This document shows, piece by piece, positions 39,001 to 50,296 of a stretch of 64,000 bases of DNA. The notes beneath the pieces were generated by a model. It did no database searches and was not told the DNA's origin. It saw only the letters and a program-made list of their open reading frames with translations. Every line of letters begins with the position of its first letter. Position 1 is the first letter of the stretch. The stretch is from Xiphias gladius (Eukaryota > Chordata > Actinopteri > Istiophoriformes > Xiphiidae), in the NCBI RefSeq assembly GCF_016859285.1, contig NC_053413.1, positions 12,611,001 through 12,675,000 of the forward strand, given 5' to 3'. The translations under genes and the position numbers were made by a program.

Positions 39001-41144
39001 TGCTCACTCTTTCTCTAGATGGTTTTGGTGACAGGTGACTTTAATATTAACTTGTGTCTTTGTGGGCTTTGTGTGTTTATTGCTTGAATCCACTGCTGTA
39101 CTTTTTTGCATTCATTATTCTTTGAGTGGTGTCCATAAGCTTATCATTACCCTCTCAAGAAAGAGGGTAAAAAATAACTCTATAATGATCCTCACCAAGC
39201 CTTAAACGCGCAACATCCACACGCACGTACACATCGGTCAGTGTTCCCTAACCCCACACTACCTCCCCTGGCCCCTTTATGAGACACAACATAAAAGTAG
39301 AGAGCTTTTCCTATTTACAATAAATATCAACTGTGTCACTACAAATACCAGCCATATCAGTCAAAACCTCTTACTCACAGTTCTCTGTTATTGTTTAAGT
39401 TGCACATCAGTTTAATTTCCATTGCTTGTATTCAGAAGGCATAGCTGGAGCTCATAACTCATTCCCTTAATAGCACAATAAGGCAGAGGCTTACATATCT
39501 CTGTTGTCATGTTTTCTTGTTGTGAGCTCGGTGGCTGCATTACTTCTGCCGGGACAGTAATTGATTCTTCTCCCTTTGAGCTTTGTAGCAGAGAGGGATC
39601 TCTTTGTCACATTACGCTTTCAGCTAAGCACTGTAATATTAAATAAGGAATGAATTAACAGTGAAAGACTCTCTTAAGTCCGTCTCTCCTCACAGTGATT
39701 CTTATCCACACACACACTCATGTACATCCTGCCTGCTCAAACACACACACGCACACGGAGACAACACAACTGCTCTCTTCTCTACTCTCTATGATTAATA
39801 CTCTCAGTCTTGGCTGAGTGAGCCGGGGATGCTAATCGAAACGTCAGCTAGACCCTTAATTCAATTTCCCAGCTCTTCTCAATGAGGGGGAAATGAGGCC
39901 TCCGCAGGCTAAAAATGGAAATCAAAGCAGGAGGAGGAGGAGGAGGAAGAGGATGCAGACGCACATGAGCAATCCCCACACCAGACTTTCCATGCTCTTC
40001 TTCCGATGTCAGTTTCAAAGGAGGGTAAAAATAAATGGGCTCTTTTCTCTGTCACAAATGGAATATTCATCTATTGCAACATTTAGCGTAATGTAATATA
40101 TGAAAATGTGAAAGGTTGCCGTCGTTAGCTGCTTTGGAGGAAAACCATGGTGTGGTGCTCCTCACGGAGCACAGACCGACCTTTTAGATGATGATGACCT
40201 TAACAGGAGCAGCAGCAAAAACCCAAAGCAATCTGCTGACTGGATTTACACACACACTGCAACTAACATATTATTTTCTTTATCGATTGATCTGCCCATT
40301 ATTTTTCCAATCAATCATTTTGTTTATAAAATGTCCATCTGTATATTTTCCGATTATAATAATTCACCTTTAAATTCCTTGTTTGGTCTGACCAACAGTT
40401 TAAAACCCAAAGACATCGAGTGACATAAGATAAAGAAAAGCAGCAACCAGACAATGTTTGACATTTTGACTGAAAAATGACTGACGCTATTAAGAGTTGC
40501 TGATTAATATTCTGCCAATTGCCTACTCAAGTAATTGACTACCCATTCCAGCTGTAAAAGACCGGCATAGGAGATGGAGAGAGGGCAGAAAAGTAGCAGA
40601 GGTGGAGGTGCGTTGGAAAACAGAGGGTGTGTGTGAGAAAGAGCAAAAGCCACTGATGTTATGGTGACTCTGCTTTAACTGGAAAGGTACTTCCGTAAGA
40701 TAAAGCATCAATCAATCTGTTTCAGCTTCAATGCTAAACTCAATCTAACAGCAGCAAGTGGCTCTACGGAGGAGAGAAGTGCTGCTTAAAAGAAGAAGCT
40801 GTGGTTTTCTGCTTATAACAGCAGAAGAGGAGGACGACTGTGTGTGTAAGAGCAAATGGGAACACCCTTTTTTTCCCCCTTTTCATTCAACCTCAAACCT
40901 GTCTCAGGCCGGAACATTTTAAACTGAGCACATATGCATAGAGTACATTTTTTACATTCATCGGAGGCTAGAGTGGCCAGCATTCAGTTGAAGCCTAAGG
41001 CGAGATACTGTATAGTAGATTATGTCTGAAGCTGTATGTACTGTATGTGTGTCTGTTTAAGATTAACAGCCCCATCACAGCATAATAGCGACATGCACAC
41101 CTTGATACACCCACAGCTACATGCATGTGTGCGTCACACAAACA

Positions 41145-41201
<57 letters not shown>

Positions 41202-41758
41202 TTTGTCAGAGAAGAATGTGGCTTAATGAAATCGGCTGTTTTTACAAGCTCAGCCACATAGGAAGAACAACACAATCAATCAGTGGGAGCAGCAAAGCCT
41301 CCCGCTACTCTTCAGGCCATGTTTCTAACACACTCAGTAGAGGCAAACAGCAGTCAATTCTCCCTCTGCACAGACAGCTTTAACTGTCAGATAATCACTG
41401 CTGCTGGCTCAGATACCACCCCCCCCCATCCTCTTTGTATACAAATCAGGCTTTCCTCCACTACTGCTCCACCTGGGATATAATACCTGTTACTGGAACA
41501 TTGTGGTGTTAACTCAGCTTGTCTTTCTCTCCCCCCCTTTTTTTTTTTTTTTGGATACCTATTGGTTTTTGCTTTGGTCAAGATCCAAGTTGACTCATGA
41601 AGCACTGTGGAAGAACTGTCGTTCGACAGACACTCCCTGACATGAAAGTGTGGACAGCATGTGTTCATGGTGTTGGACAGAGTGGGAGGGGCTTACGCAG
41701 CAGTACTCACAGTGGAGTTCTCAGTCAGACTTGTCAGAACAGGCAAATCATTGCTCAT
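33077..41758 (-). CDS. cbarp: Voltage-dependent calcium channel beta-subunit-associated regulatory protein (CBARP/BARP/Dos)
   Basis: BARP is a neuronal and endocrine membrane protein that binds Cav beta subunits, displaces them from the channel and dampens calcium entry and exocytosis. Minus-strand coding exons in transcript order: 41758-41711, 37583-37438, 37233-37172, 37054-36892, 36804-36624, 36497-36396, 35626-35428, 35267-35063, 34979-33077. They join in frame to 1002 aa (human about 705). The start MSNDLPVL is chosen because a TAG closes the frame two codons into the upstream exon. Short extracellular N-terminus with N14-S-T; one transmembrane helix about 28-53; cytosolic tail with conserved TLTEGDFHHLKKARLTHLHL (about 142-161), RRHASLEGAGPYF, YRDIWSLRASLEQY (about 516-529), LLQMDSGYASIE (about 611-622) and RRDYSIDEKTDALF (about 744-757). 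The extra length is mainly acidic, Ser-rich sequence in the 1.9-kb last exon. Confidence 0.93.
35938..36250. repeat. Interspersed fish repeat between cbarp exons
   Basis: Blocks such as GAACATGAATGTCTGTAAC and ACCATGAATGTCATTGAAC, each preceded by a similar CAAAGT-ATTA word, appear twice in tandem about 170 bases apart. I recognise the motif from a repeat common in percomorph fish. No coding capacity. Confidence 0.6.
37790..38165. repeat. Interspersed fish repeat
   Basis: Recognised from words such as TCCACTACGTTCAGC, CATGAGACTGAACCAAAAC and the tail TTAATACAAAAATATTGATT, which I know from repeats in many fish genomes. An open frame across part of it is not a gene. Confidence 0.55.
40255..40548 (+). 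repeat. Interspersed fish repeat, copy 2
   Basis: Same family as 12390-12690. It keeps better the words TTATTTTTCCAATCAATCA, TTTGGTCTGACCAACAG, AAACCCAAAGACAT and GACTGAAAAATGACT. Confidence 0.65.
41149..41199. repeat. CA microsatellite
   Basis: About 25 CA units in cbarp intron 1. Confidence 0.97.
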
Positions 41759-41913
41759 GGTCCAGGTCAGCGTGCGTGATCCCTGCAGAGGATTAAGAAA
41801 GTCAGACAGAGCTGCTTTTCCAGACAATATTAAAATTTCTGTCATGTTATGCAGAAAGCTTAAAGTGCTGAGGATTTAAAGGAAAAGGCTGGTAAGATTC
41901 AAGTAATTTCTTA

Positions 41914-42411
41914 CTGTCAACAAATCCAATGAAAAGACCAAAACCATCAGTGAATCCATCCCACTAACAAGTATTTTCTGCGTATTCTAATCCTGATACT
42001 GCATATCTTATTCCATTGTGTCACAGAGCTCTGTTGTTGTTTAAGAACTATTAAATGCCGACATTTTCTTTCATCACGATTAACATGGGCGCTTTAGTTT
42101 ATGTTCAGTCAATCCTGCATACACCATCCTGCTGCAGTTGGTACACAAAATGTGTATTAATCCGCAACTGAAAATAGTCCCCAACAAATTCACTACTTAC
42201 CCATTGTTGGGTAAGTAGTGAATTGAGATGTTTGCTGAAAAACTACAGTGCCCAAATGTATTAGTAAATTATTTAGATTATTTTTATGTCATCAGATGGA
42301 ACCAATGGACCTGGGGCTGAGAAGTACAGATAGAGTAGGGAAATTGTAAAGTATTGAGGGACCAACAAACAAATAGTTGGTTTGGGTCTTTTCACTGGGT
42401 TTGTTGACAAT
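41914..42411. mobile_element. Non-autonomous element with terminal inverted repeats, copy B
   Basis: Left end TGTCAACAAATCCAATGAAA (from 41915) pairs with the right end (to 42410). The inside aligns in reverse orientation to copy A at 31408-31903 over most of its length, with nearly equal total length (about 498 and 496 bp). It carries a perfect hairpin at 42187-42224 not matched in copy A. Confidence 0.75.
42187..42224. repeat. Perfect 17-bp inverted repeat with 4-base loop
   Basis: Arm AATTCACTACTTACCCA (42187-42203), loop TTGT, and an exact reverse complement arm (42208-42224), inside element copy B. Confidence 0.97.
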
Positions 42412-43428
42412 CACTAATATGTAGAAAATCACAGACCTACTCCTTCAAATTTCCTGTGTGTGTGTGTATGGATTTCATTCTGTGCTTATTAATTCTTACT
42501 AGTGTGACAGTCACATAGATACCAGGTGATCACCCCTAGTTACAAAATGAAGTGAGATATTGTTCTCACATGTATACAGTATTATCAGATACCCGCTTAA
42601 CAGATAATGCATCACGTGTCATCACAGCTCATCTGTATAAACCGTGCGGGTGTGCTCTCGCATTCCCTTTTACCAGAGGAAGACCGTTTGTGGTTCGGCA
42701 TTTTAACCACCTGAGGAGGAATTTTTGTTCTACAATTTCAGACAAACCAAAGAGTTTTCAGTATGAAGGCTTTCTGTGACCATTTTGACGTGTCTGATCC
42801 CAAGCAAAGAAAGATAACCCCGATGGCACCACTAGGGTTCTTTTCTCAGAGTTTATAAAGCTACCTTCAGAGCCCCAGAAAACATCACAAAACTGTTTTC
42901 ACAGCCTGAACCCAACTCCTCGTGACAAGTTAACTGAGCTTCTTGCTCAAATTTGACGTAATGCCCCTTTAACATACCGAAGTGACGTAAACCTGACTGT
43001 CGTCTGGGCTGAATGCTGTGCGTTAAACTCCAATGTGTCTAGAGATTTACTGACACCTCCTGAAGATGGACTATTACAGCACAATAACCAAGAATCCCTT
43101 ACGATTAATTCCCATCTCTGTCTGCAGGCTGTGGTCCAATCTCTGTAAAATGAGCGTTTCTGTGTTACTGTTTGCATTTGAGACACGAGACAGACAGAGA
43201 AGTGTATTAAGAGACGGAAGAAGGAAGAAGAGCTGACAGTACATGATTATCTCCACAGAGTGCAGCTTGTGTAACATCATTCCATGATTGCATTCCTTAC
43301 ACACGCTGCTAAACCTGCCACACATTCCCGCACCATGCGAGTGTCATATTTTATGTAATATTTCATACATACCAACAGCTCAAGGCAACTATGATGAGAA
43401 CAAAGCTCTGAGAATAGAGAACCAAACA

Positions 43429-43432
<4 letters not shown>

Positions 43433-43461
<29 letters not shown>
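43433..43461. repeat. CA microsatellite
   Basis: About 13-14 CA units in the cbarp leader intron. Confidence 0.95.
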
Positions 43462-43467
<6 letters not shown>

Positions 43468-43561
43468 TACATATGTTAAATCCTTGTTCTGCTCAGTTAT
43501 CTTCAGTGATGCTTCACACATGATCAGTGTCAGCAGTGTCAATTTTTTCCTCATGGCTATG

Positions 43562-43581
43562 TGTGTGTGCGTGTGCGTGTA

Positions 43582-43650
<69 letters not shown>
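43562..43650. repeat. GT microsatellite
   Basis: About 43 GT units, slightly interrupted at the left by GC and AT steps. Val/Cys open frames across it are artefacts. Confidence 0.97.
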
Positions 43651-43651
<1 letters not shown>

Positions 43652-44918
43652 TGTGAAACCCTTGAACAATGTAGCTCAAGATTTTGCTGGAAGTCTTACA
43701 TTTTCTTTCTCACTACAGCCAGACAAAGCAGAGGTCCATTTAAACTAAATTCATTTTATTGTATCAAACCTGTCTGTAAGAATCACTCCAGGGAGGAAAT
43801 TTCAATTAACAATATCTATTCATCACTTTATTGACGTACTGAGGTCCTTGTCTTTCATCTATTTTTTTTCTTAAATCTTGACAGACAAAAAATCTCCACT
43901 TCAGCACATTATGTCCGTCAAACGAATTCACTGCTCCACCTGCTGCATCCATGTCACAGCAATGAACCTGCAGTTAATACTGTCCAGTCCAAGCTCAGCG
44001 AGACTGGCTTCCTTGATGCATTTCTGACATGAGTACGTACTATGATATGTTAATATGTTAACCCATGGTGGGTCAGTCATGGCAAATGATGCTGTAAAGC
44101 CAAATATTGTCTGAATCCACATAGAACTTTATTTTATGTTGAGATCCCAATGGTTACAAAAACACTTAGTCCTGTATATCTGGAAAAATTTTGGGGATAT
44201 GTAATAAAATGGTCGACAGACCATGAGGAATATTTCCATTTGATGAAATCCAACCCTAGCCATAAAAACACGGAGTCTTGGGTTTGAATATTTCACACAT
44301 AATACGCAATATGTTACACTGTCAGAGAGCGTGGAATAAGATGATGTTTCTGCCCTACTTAAGGCTATAAATAGAGAGAAGAATAAAAAAAGAGGAAGGT
44401 GTATTTTAAGGGGTTGATTTTTTTTATCATCATATTGCTGATTTTGAGAATGGGGGGTCCATAAAGTGCCTTTATAGATAGCATATTTTGTTTTCTATAT
44501 TGTTATGACTATTTGAGCTCATTATACAATATGTATTTATTACATCATTTAAAGTCATTCATTCAAGCCATTCATTTACAGTAACCTCTTTCTTACTAGT
44601 CTCTTTCTCAGCACATAATAATTATTACTATTATTATGATTAATAATATCATTATTAATGTCCTTATACAACTGTCCTACACTGACATTCTGTAGCCTAC
44701 TGATTGTAAGCAGTAGTTAACGGTAGTAACCTCTGAGGTTCACCATCATTCGATTTGTGAGTAAATGCTGAAGGTAGGAGTAAAACTGAAAACACTGACC
44801 CCGACTGGTGGAGAAAATATGAATCCAAGGCGTGTGTGTGCGCGCGTGCTTTAGTTTCCAGGGTCCAATGACAATAATAGATCCTCACATCCTCTCTCGC
44901 CTTCAGACACATGCATAC

Positions 44919-44956
44919 AGACAGACAGACAGACAGACAGGCAGACAGGCAGACAT
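44919..44956. repeat. GACA tetranucleotide repeat
   Basis: About nine ACAG/GCAG units in the cbarp leader intron. Confidence 0.9.
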
Positions 44957-45054
44957 CCCTCTGGTTCATTCCACAACTGTGATGATGCTGATGGGGTTTA
45001 TGGAGCTCTGAGCACCAGCAGTGGGCAAGCAGCTCCAGATGTGCTGTGTCTTAC

Positions 45055-45700
45055 GGTCTATACAGGCGGTGTTGAAGCAGCCTCCCTCCGCTCTGTGCGG
45101 ACTGACTACAGCGACCGGCTGCAGCCGGCGGCGCTCAGCAGCAGCAGCAGCAGCCTCAGCATCAGCAGCAGCAGCATCTTCCCCTCTCCCCCGAGAAGCC
45201 GCCGATCAGGGCTGTCCCACATCTCTGCGTCGTCTGCTCTCAGCCTGCGGGGAATAAATCACCGTTAGTCACGCAGGGAGCCTTTATGTGCCGGACGCGG
45301 GGGGGCTCCGCTCCGCCGTGGTCCCTGCGCATCAAACATGTCTCATTAAATCAGATGCTGCGATCATCTCGAGCCGGCCGTGTCACCTATCCCACATCTT
45401 ACATAATGAAATAGTACCACATTGCACCGTGAGCACGCCTGTGGGTCCGTTGACCGGTGCTGATGGGAGCTGGACAGAGGGCGGACTCACCCGGCTGTAG
45501 ACTCCGTGCGAAGCGGTGCACAGGCAGCCTGCCCCGTCCGCATACTTTAATCCGGTCTTCAAATAAAGACTGTAGTTATGAATGAAACCACGAGCGACTG
45601 GACACGCCCACCGCCCGCTCCCGTCGCACCACGTGACCAGCCCCGACGAGGACGGTGATGGTGACGGCGACGTGAAATGGAGGAGAAACCCCGTCCTCAT
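45055..45700 (-). promoter_or_regulatory. cbarp: cbarp untranslated exons and promoter
   Basis: Minus-strand non-coding exon 1 ends at 45491 (CCGG then GTGAGT); exon 2 is 45244-45055 (acceptor CCCCGCAG, donor GTAAGA). The GC-rich DNA around 45600-45730 is the likely promoter; it holds an E-box/USF site CACGTGAC (45630-45637) and an ATGGCGGC YY1-like word near 45719-45726. Exon 2 carries a 38-codon upstream ORF with a CTG-rich leucine core. Confidence 0.6.
45106..45222 (-). other. Upstream ORF, leucine-rich, in cbarp exon 2
   Basis: 38 codons from ATG 45222 to TAG 45106, with a hydrophobic stretch MLLLLMLRLLLLLLSAAGCS encoded by CTG repeats and looking like a signal peptide. It is not in frame with the cbarp start. 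Whether it is translated is unknown. Confidence 0.5.
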
Positions 45701-48700
45701 TCACAGCAGTTGCTGATGAATGGCGGCTGCTGACTGGGCGATTGACTGGCTACCACGTCATTATTAGGGGTATCGAAGTAGATCGATTCTACATCTGTAT
45801 TTGAACATTTCCCACTTGCTGTGTTTCAGTCTCCAAGTGTTTCCTTGTCGCCAAGATGCGCGGACACAGATGGGTGTTGTGGCCGTTTTTGTAGTCTCAC
45901 ATTTCACCACTTGGTGGCAGCGTTGCACTGTAGTTTTCAGGTTGAATATGCTTAAGATGGAAGTTCTTCATGCACTTTTTTTTTGTTTTGTTTTGTTTTT
46001 TTTAAGTCAGATCCAGTCCAGACTTTCAGGGGCCCATGGCAAGACTCTGAGAGGACCCCCCATCTAAATAAATAAATAGTTTTACTTCTCCGTAATTCAA
46101 TAGAGGTGATCAAAATTAGAGAATGTATTCCTTTATAATGTCTTTTTGTAATGTTTCATCCTGTACTTCCGTTGTCCCCTCGCATTTACTCATGAGACAT
46201 TGACATTAGTCACAAGAGACAGGATTACAAACGGGCCCGGGGGGGGGGTAAATTCCCTGGGGGCCCAGAAATATAGTTGTGTTTCATCAAATTACCACAA
46301 GCTAACTGACATACAGCAGACCTGTGGCCAGGTGTGTTCCAGTACTAGAGGAGTACTGCTTGGTTTAAGCTGCCATTTAAAATGTGAAAAATACTTTACG
46401 GGAACTTGCAGGTAACAGGTGGGCCCCCAAACAGGTTGATCTGGCTGTGTAGAAACAGCTATGGACAGTGAATCAGTGCAAAACTGTGCATATATTAATG
46501 TCTGGGCAAAATATTTTATTAAAAGGGAACTTTATGGAGTAATGAGTCTCAAAACGGTGGAATAATGTATCTATCAGTCCCTTTCCATTACGTGTTTGTC
46601 TGTCATTTGGTCTATCCCCTGTGTATTTATTTTAAATCACGTCATTTTTCTATCAGACCGACAAACGACATTTGCCCACACACTCTGATCCAAAAGGCTT
46701 CTTGCAATCATACCCTCTGCAGTGGGTGCTCCTGTGTGATGTGGAAAATGAGGGCCTCGTATGAACAGAAAACGCCTCAGCAGCAACGTGGCAGGAGGTC
46801 TAATCTGTGCCTGTGCGATAACAGAAAGTGGGAGGACGCTGAGCGAGAAGCGGGCGAAGTTAGCTAGGCATCTGAAGAAACTTCTTCAGACTTCAGAGAG
46901 GAACAGCCGGTTGAGTGACCGAGATAACTGCGCCAATGAGCAGTGATTTAACTCAGCTGGGGGAGACAGCTGGGCGCAACCAAAATGACCTGCATGCATT
47001 CGCTCACCGGAGTTCGCCGACGTCGTGAAGTCTGCCGGACTACTGAGGTGTCAAAGTGTAATGGATACAGAAGAGATAGTATCGATTCAGGAATGTGACC
47101 GTGTCCCTACTCTCATGTCCGTGTGAACTTTTCTGGCCTTTCGTGTCGTCTCAGGCAACATACCATTACATTCTACTACATTTTTGGGACATTTTTGAGC
47201 TCTCCAGTCCCTTTTAACTCCTAATTTACTCATAAGTCCTGAAAAGCTTTCCTCAAGCATCTGAAACATAAACACAGCGTATGGTTTTCAAGGACTTGGG
47301 ACTTGTTTATAGAGTTTAGAGGAAAAAATGTTGCCACTGTGGGCACAGTCTTTCCAGCTGTGGGCTTTGTAGCTTTAAACTTGTACATATAATTATTGGA
47401 ATATGTTTATTATGTATATTTATTATTGGTGTAGTATACTGTCATCGAGTTTTATGGTAATTTTATTTCATCATTGTTTGTATTTTGTGCTGTTTTTATG
47501 GATTTTTTGTTGTTGAATTTGAGTATGTGCAAAGGCCAAACTAGAGACGGGCTGTGGTATGTCGCATTGGTCCTTGCTACATACTTGTCCTGCTAAAAAT
47601 AAAAATGAAATAATTAAATAGTATTTTGGGGTCTGCTGTTCTTTACGGCGAATGGGTGGTCATCGAAGAGCAATAAATACTCTGCTCCATCTGTGTGTCT
47701 GTATTTTCAGACAATCCATAAGCCATCTGATGTTTTCTCAGTCTACCAGTGAGATTCTCAGCACAATATTCCGGACAGATTCATCAAATACATTGTTTTT
47801 ATCTCCAAAATTACTGGGACTCTAAGGTGTAACATACCAGAGGATTGAGACATCTGGGAAATTATGCCAGGAGAGGCCGGGTAGGGGTGGGAGGAATGTG
47901 GAGGAGAGTATGAATGCAGTGTGTATTTGTGTGTGTGCGTGTGTTGCTGGATGGTTGACGTCAGAGCTGCGTCTGTGCATGCTCTGGAGAGCAGGACATC
48001 CTGTGGAATTGTTCTCGGAGAGCCCTGAAGAATGCAAAGCAGTAGCCTCTCCCTTCTCACCAGCCTCGGTGAAGATTTGGAGTGACACGCTGCCATAGCA
48101 ATGTTAGGGACGAGTGAAGGCGGGGGAGGCCCAGGGAGGGAAGGATCACCCTGAAAATATCACTGGGACATCGAGTTCCTCAAGCCACTTAAAAGGAGAG
48201 AAGACCAAGAAGGGATCAGTGTGGGATTCCTTTTGAATTCCAATGAAGTTAGGGGTTGTACATTTAATTTACTGTGCGCATATGTGACAGTGTCCTCAAG
48301 GATATCTTTCATATTTCTAGAGCATATATCTATGAAGCATGTTAACACAAACAGAGACGAAAATACTGCAGGGAAACAAGGGAAACAGAACAGAAAATGA
48401 GAAAATGAATAGATGCTGTTTTTCTCACATATTGCACAGGAGGATTGTTTTCAGACAGAAAACACTGCATGTCTGCATGTAGGAGAGTGTGGAGAGGAGT
48501 GAGTGTGGAGGTGAGGGGAGGAGGCAAGGAAGGTGATCTGGGAGTGGAGTGACGCAAGCTGGACAAAGCGGGGGTGTTGTGGGTGCAGCTATTTTTAGCC
48601 GCCGTGAGGAGACACATATTGGATGCATTTCTCTGCCCTCTCCAACTTCCTACGTCACTTTACTCCAAGCTGGTCCTCTCTTCCTTGCAGCATGTGACAG

Positions 48701-49900
48701 GTGCAACCCAAGATCCTGCTGTGGACCTGCGGTGGGACACGAATACCAAACAGCAGAGGACGTGAAAGACTGCATGATACCAAGGGAACTGTTGACTCTT
48801 TCTTTCCCCGTCACATCCCACTGGCTAAGCAGTGAGGTTATACAGCACCCATAGATATGCATGTGATGGATTGGTCATGGTGTTTCCCTGCCCTCAGCCC
48901 AGTGCATGCTGGGACAGGCTTCAAAACCTATATGACCTTGAAAAGGAAAAAAAGGAGGAATGATTGAGGACATTCTTGAATTCCTCTTTAAATACGCTGA
49001 ATTTCATCTTAACCAATTGAAATGAAAAATTTAAAACATATTTTAGAAATCAAATTCATGATTTTGGGCTATATAAGTAAAATACACTTGATGTGACTAT
49101 TCATTAGACAGCTGAGCAACTCCAATGCATATTTGTGTAGTTGGAAATTAATACATAAAACTAAGCTATTTTTTTATTATCCTTTTCCGGAATGTTTTTA
49201 CGGTTTAAAATTTATCTTACATTGTATCTTATCACTGTAGTTTTATATAGGGATTTCCAACCACACAAATGTGCTACGGAGCCGACAGGTGTGTAATTAA
49301 CAGTCAATTCCATTTTATTTATATAGCACAACATAACTAATTTGTCTCTGGTGGTTTTATAATCTCCACAACACCCCCCCCCCCCCCCCCTATACTAAAA
49401 GGTATTCAAAAGGAAATGAAGGAAGACTTTTCATTCTTTCAAGCTGACTCACCTAAGGAGCTGCTGGCCAGTATCCTTTTGCTTATACCGGTTTTATGAC
49501 CAGGAAACTCAGGTTTCACAACTTAAACAAATAGGCCTACAGATGAGTTAGTGATTGATGTTGTAACGTCAGGTGCCCTGGGATTTTTCTTTTACACATT
49601 AACTTTGTGTCATGGCAGAAAACCCCCTGGAGTGTGATAAGGGCTGGTACCATCTAAGTAGATCTGTTTCTGAGGGAGACTATGAATCACTATATGTCAT
49701 AGACATTAGTGCAGAAATGTAGTGTTACTTATCTGGGGGAAGTATTGGATAATGAGAATAATCGGCAGGCATTTGAAATCTTCCAAATTACAGTATAGCC
49801 TGTCGTTTAATGGAGAAATGAGATAGACATTTTGACATCCTGTACAAAGTGTTGTGCTGCTGCGCGGATTGCATCATTTATGAATGAGAGAGTGAGGCAC
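45701..49900. other. cbarp-midn intergenic region
   Basis: 4.2 kb with no recognised gene. A full CRE palindrome TGACGTCA (47956-47963) and a perfect MEF2 site CTATTTTTAG (48589-48598) lie in a GC-richer block. Bases about 48850-48960 resemble one end of an old fish repeat (GCATGCTGGGACAGGCTT). Poly-C lies at 49372-49391. Human ATP5F1D sits at this place but is not found here. Confidence 0.6.
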
Positions 49901-50251
49901 AAAACAGGGCGGAGCCATGTGGGAGACGAGCGTTTTGATTGGACAGTACCGAGGTTCTCGCTGACTGGCTGTGAGTGCAGACGGGCGGGGCTTACACCGA
50001 GGGGGCTGGGGTGGTTTTACGCTCGGTAGAGTAGAGCTGCGCCCGTCATAGCCAAAAGGGGAACCGCTGCCGTCTGTTGTGGTTATACCGTCCTGCAATC
50101 TTCATTTTGAAACTTTCAAAGATGCTTGACACTTCCCACTGAGGAATGAGGAGCGAAACGGGAAAGAAAAATTCCGTCGCGCCTTGCCTTAATCGATTCT
50201 AGCGGCCAGAGTCTGATTTTCCGTCCGGACATTTCATAGGCTGTCGGCTGA
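49901..50251 (+). promoter_or_regulatory. midn: midn promoter and 5' UTR with two upstream ORFs
   Basis: GC boxes (GGGCGGGGC at 49983-49991; GGGCGGAGC near 49908-49916) and an inverted CCAAT box (GATTGG near 49936-49941) precede the start codon by 260-340 bases. In the leader two tight upstream ORFs follow each other: 50122-50142 (6 codons) and 50146-50202 (18 codons). The start of transcription is inferred, near 50030. Confidence 0.6.
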
Positions 50252-50265
50252 ATGGAGCAGCAGCG

Positions 50266-50296
<31 letters not shown>

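Larger units (their letters stand above)
37584..41710 (-). other. cbarp intron 1 of the coding region
   Basis: 4.1-kb intron separating the extracellular start from the transmembrane exon. It holds two interspersed repeats (about 37790-38165 and 40255-40548) and a 50-base CA microsatellite (41149-41199). No other gene is seen. Confidence 0.7.
41783..45054 (-). other. cbarp 5' UTR intron
   Basis: 3.3-kb intron upstream of the coding start. It holds the inverted-repeat element copy B (41914-42411), CA/GT microsatellites (43433-43461, 43562-43650) and a GACA repeat (44919-44956). No other gene is recognised. Confidence 0.6.

Noticed and set aside
43363-43834. Cys/Val- and His/Thr-rich open frames
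   Set aside because: They are translations of CA/GT microsatellites.
45383-45700. Minus-strand 105-aa frame in the cbarp first exon (MRTGFLLHF)
   Set aside because: It crosses a good splice donor at 45490, soon stops in exon 2, and is not joined to the conserved cbarp frame.
46565-46946. Overlapping 100-aa and 61-aa plus-strand frames as a possible gene between cbarp and midn
   Set aside because: No recognised domain, no splice partners and no ATP5F1D similarity; likely chance frames.
48549-48854. 101-aa plus-strand frame upstream of midn
   Set aside because: No family resemblance and no splice signals; the block is better explained as possible regulatory DNA.
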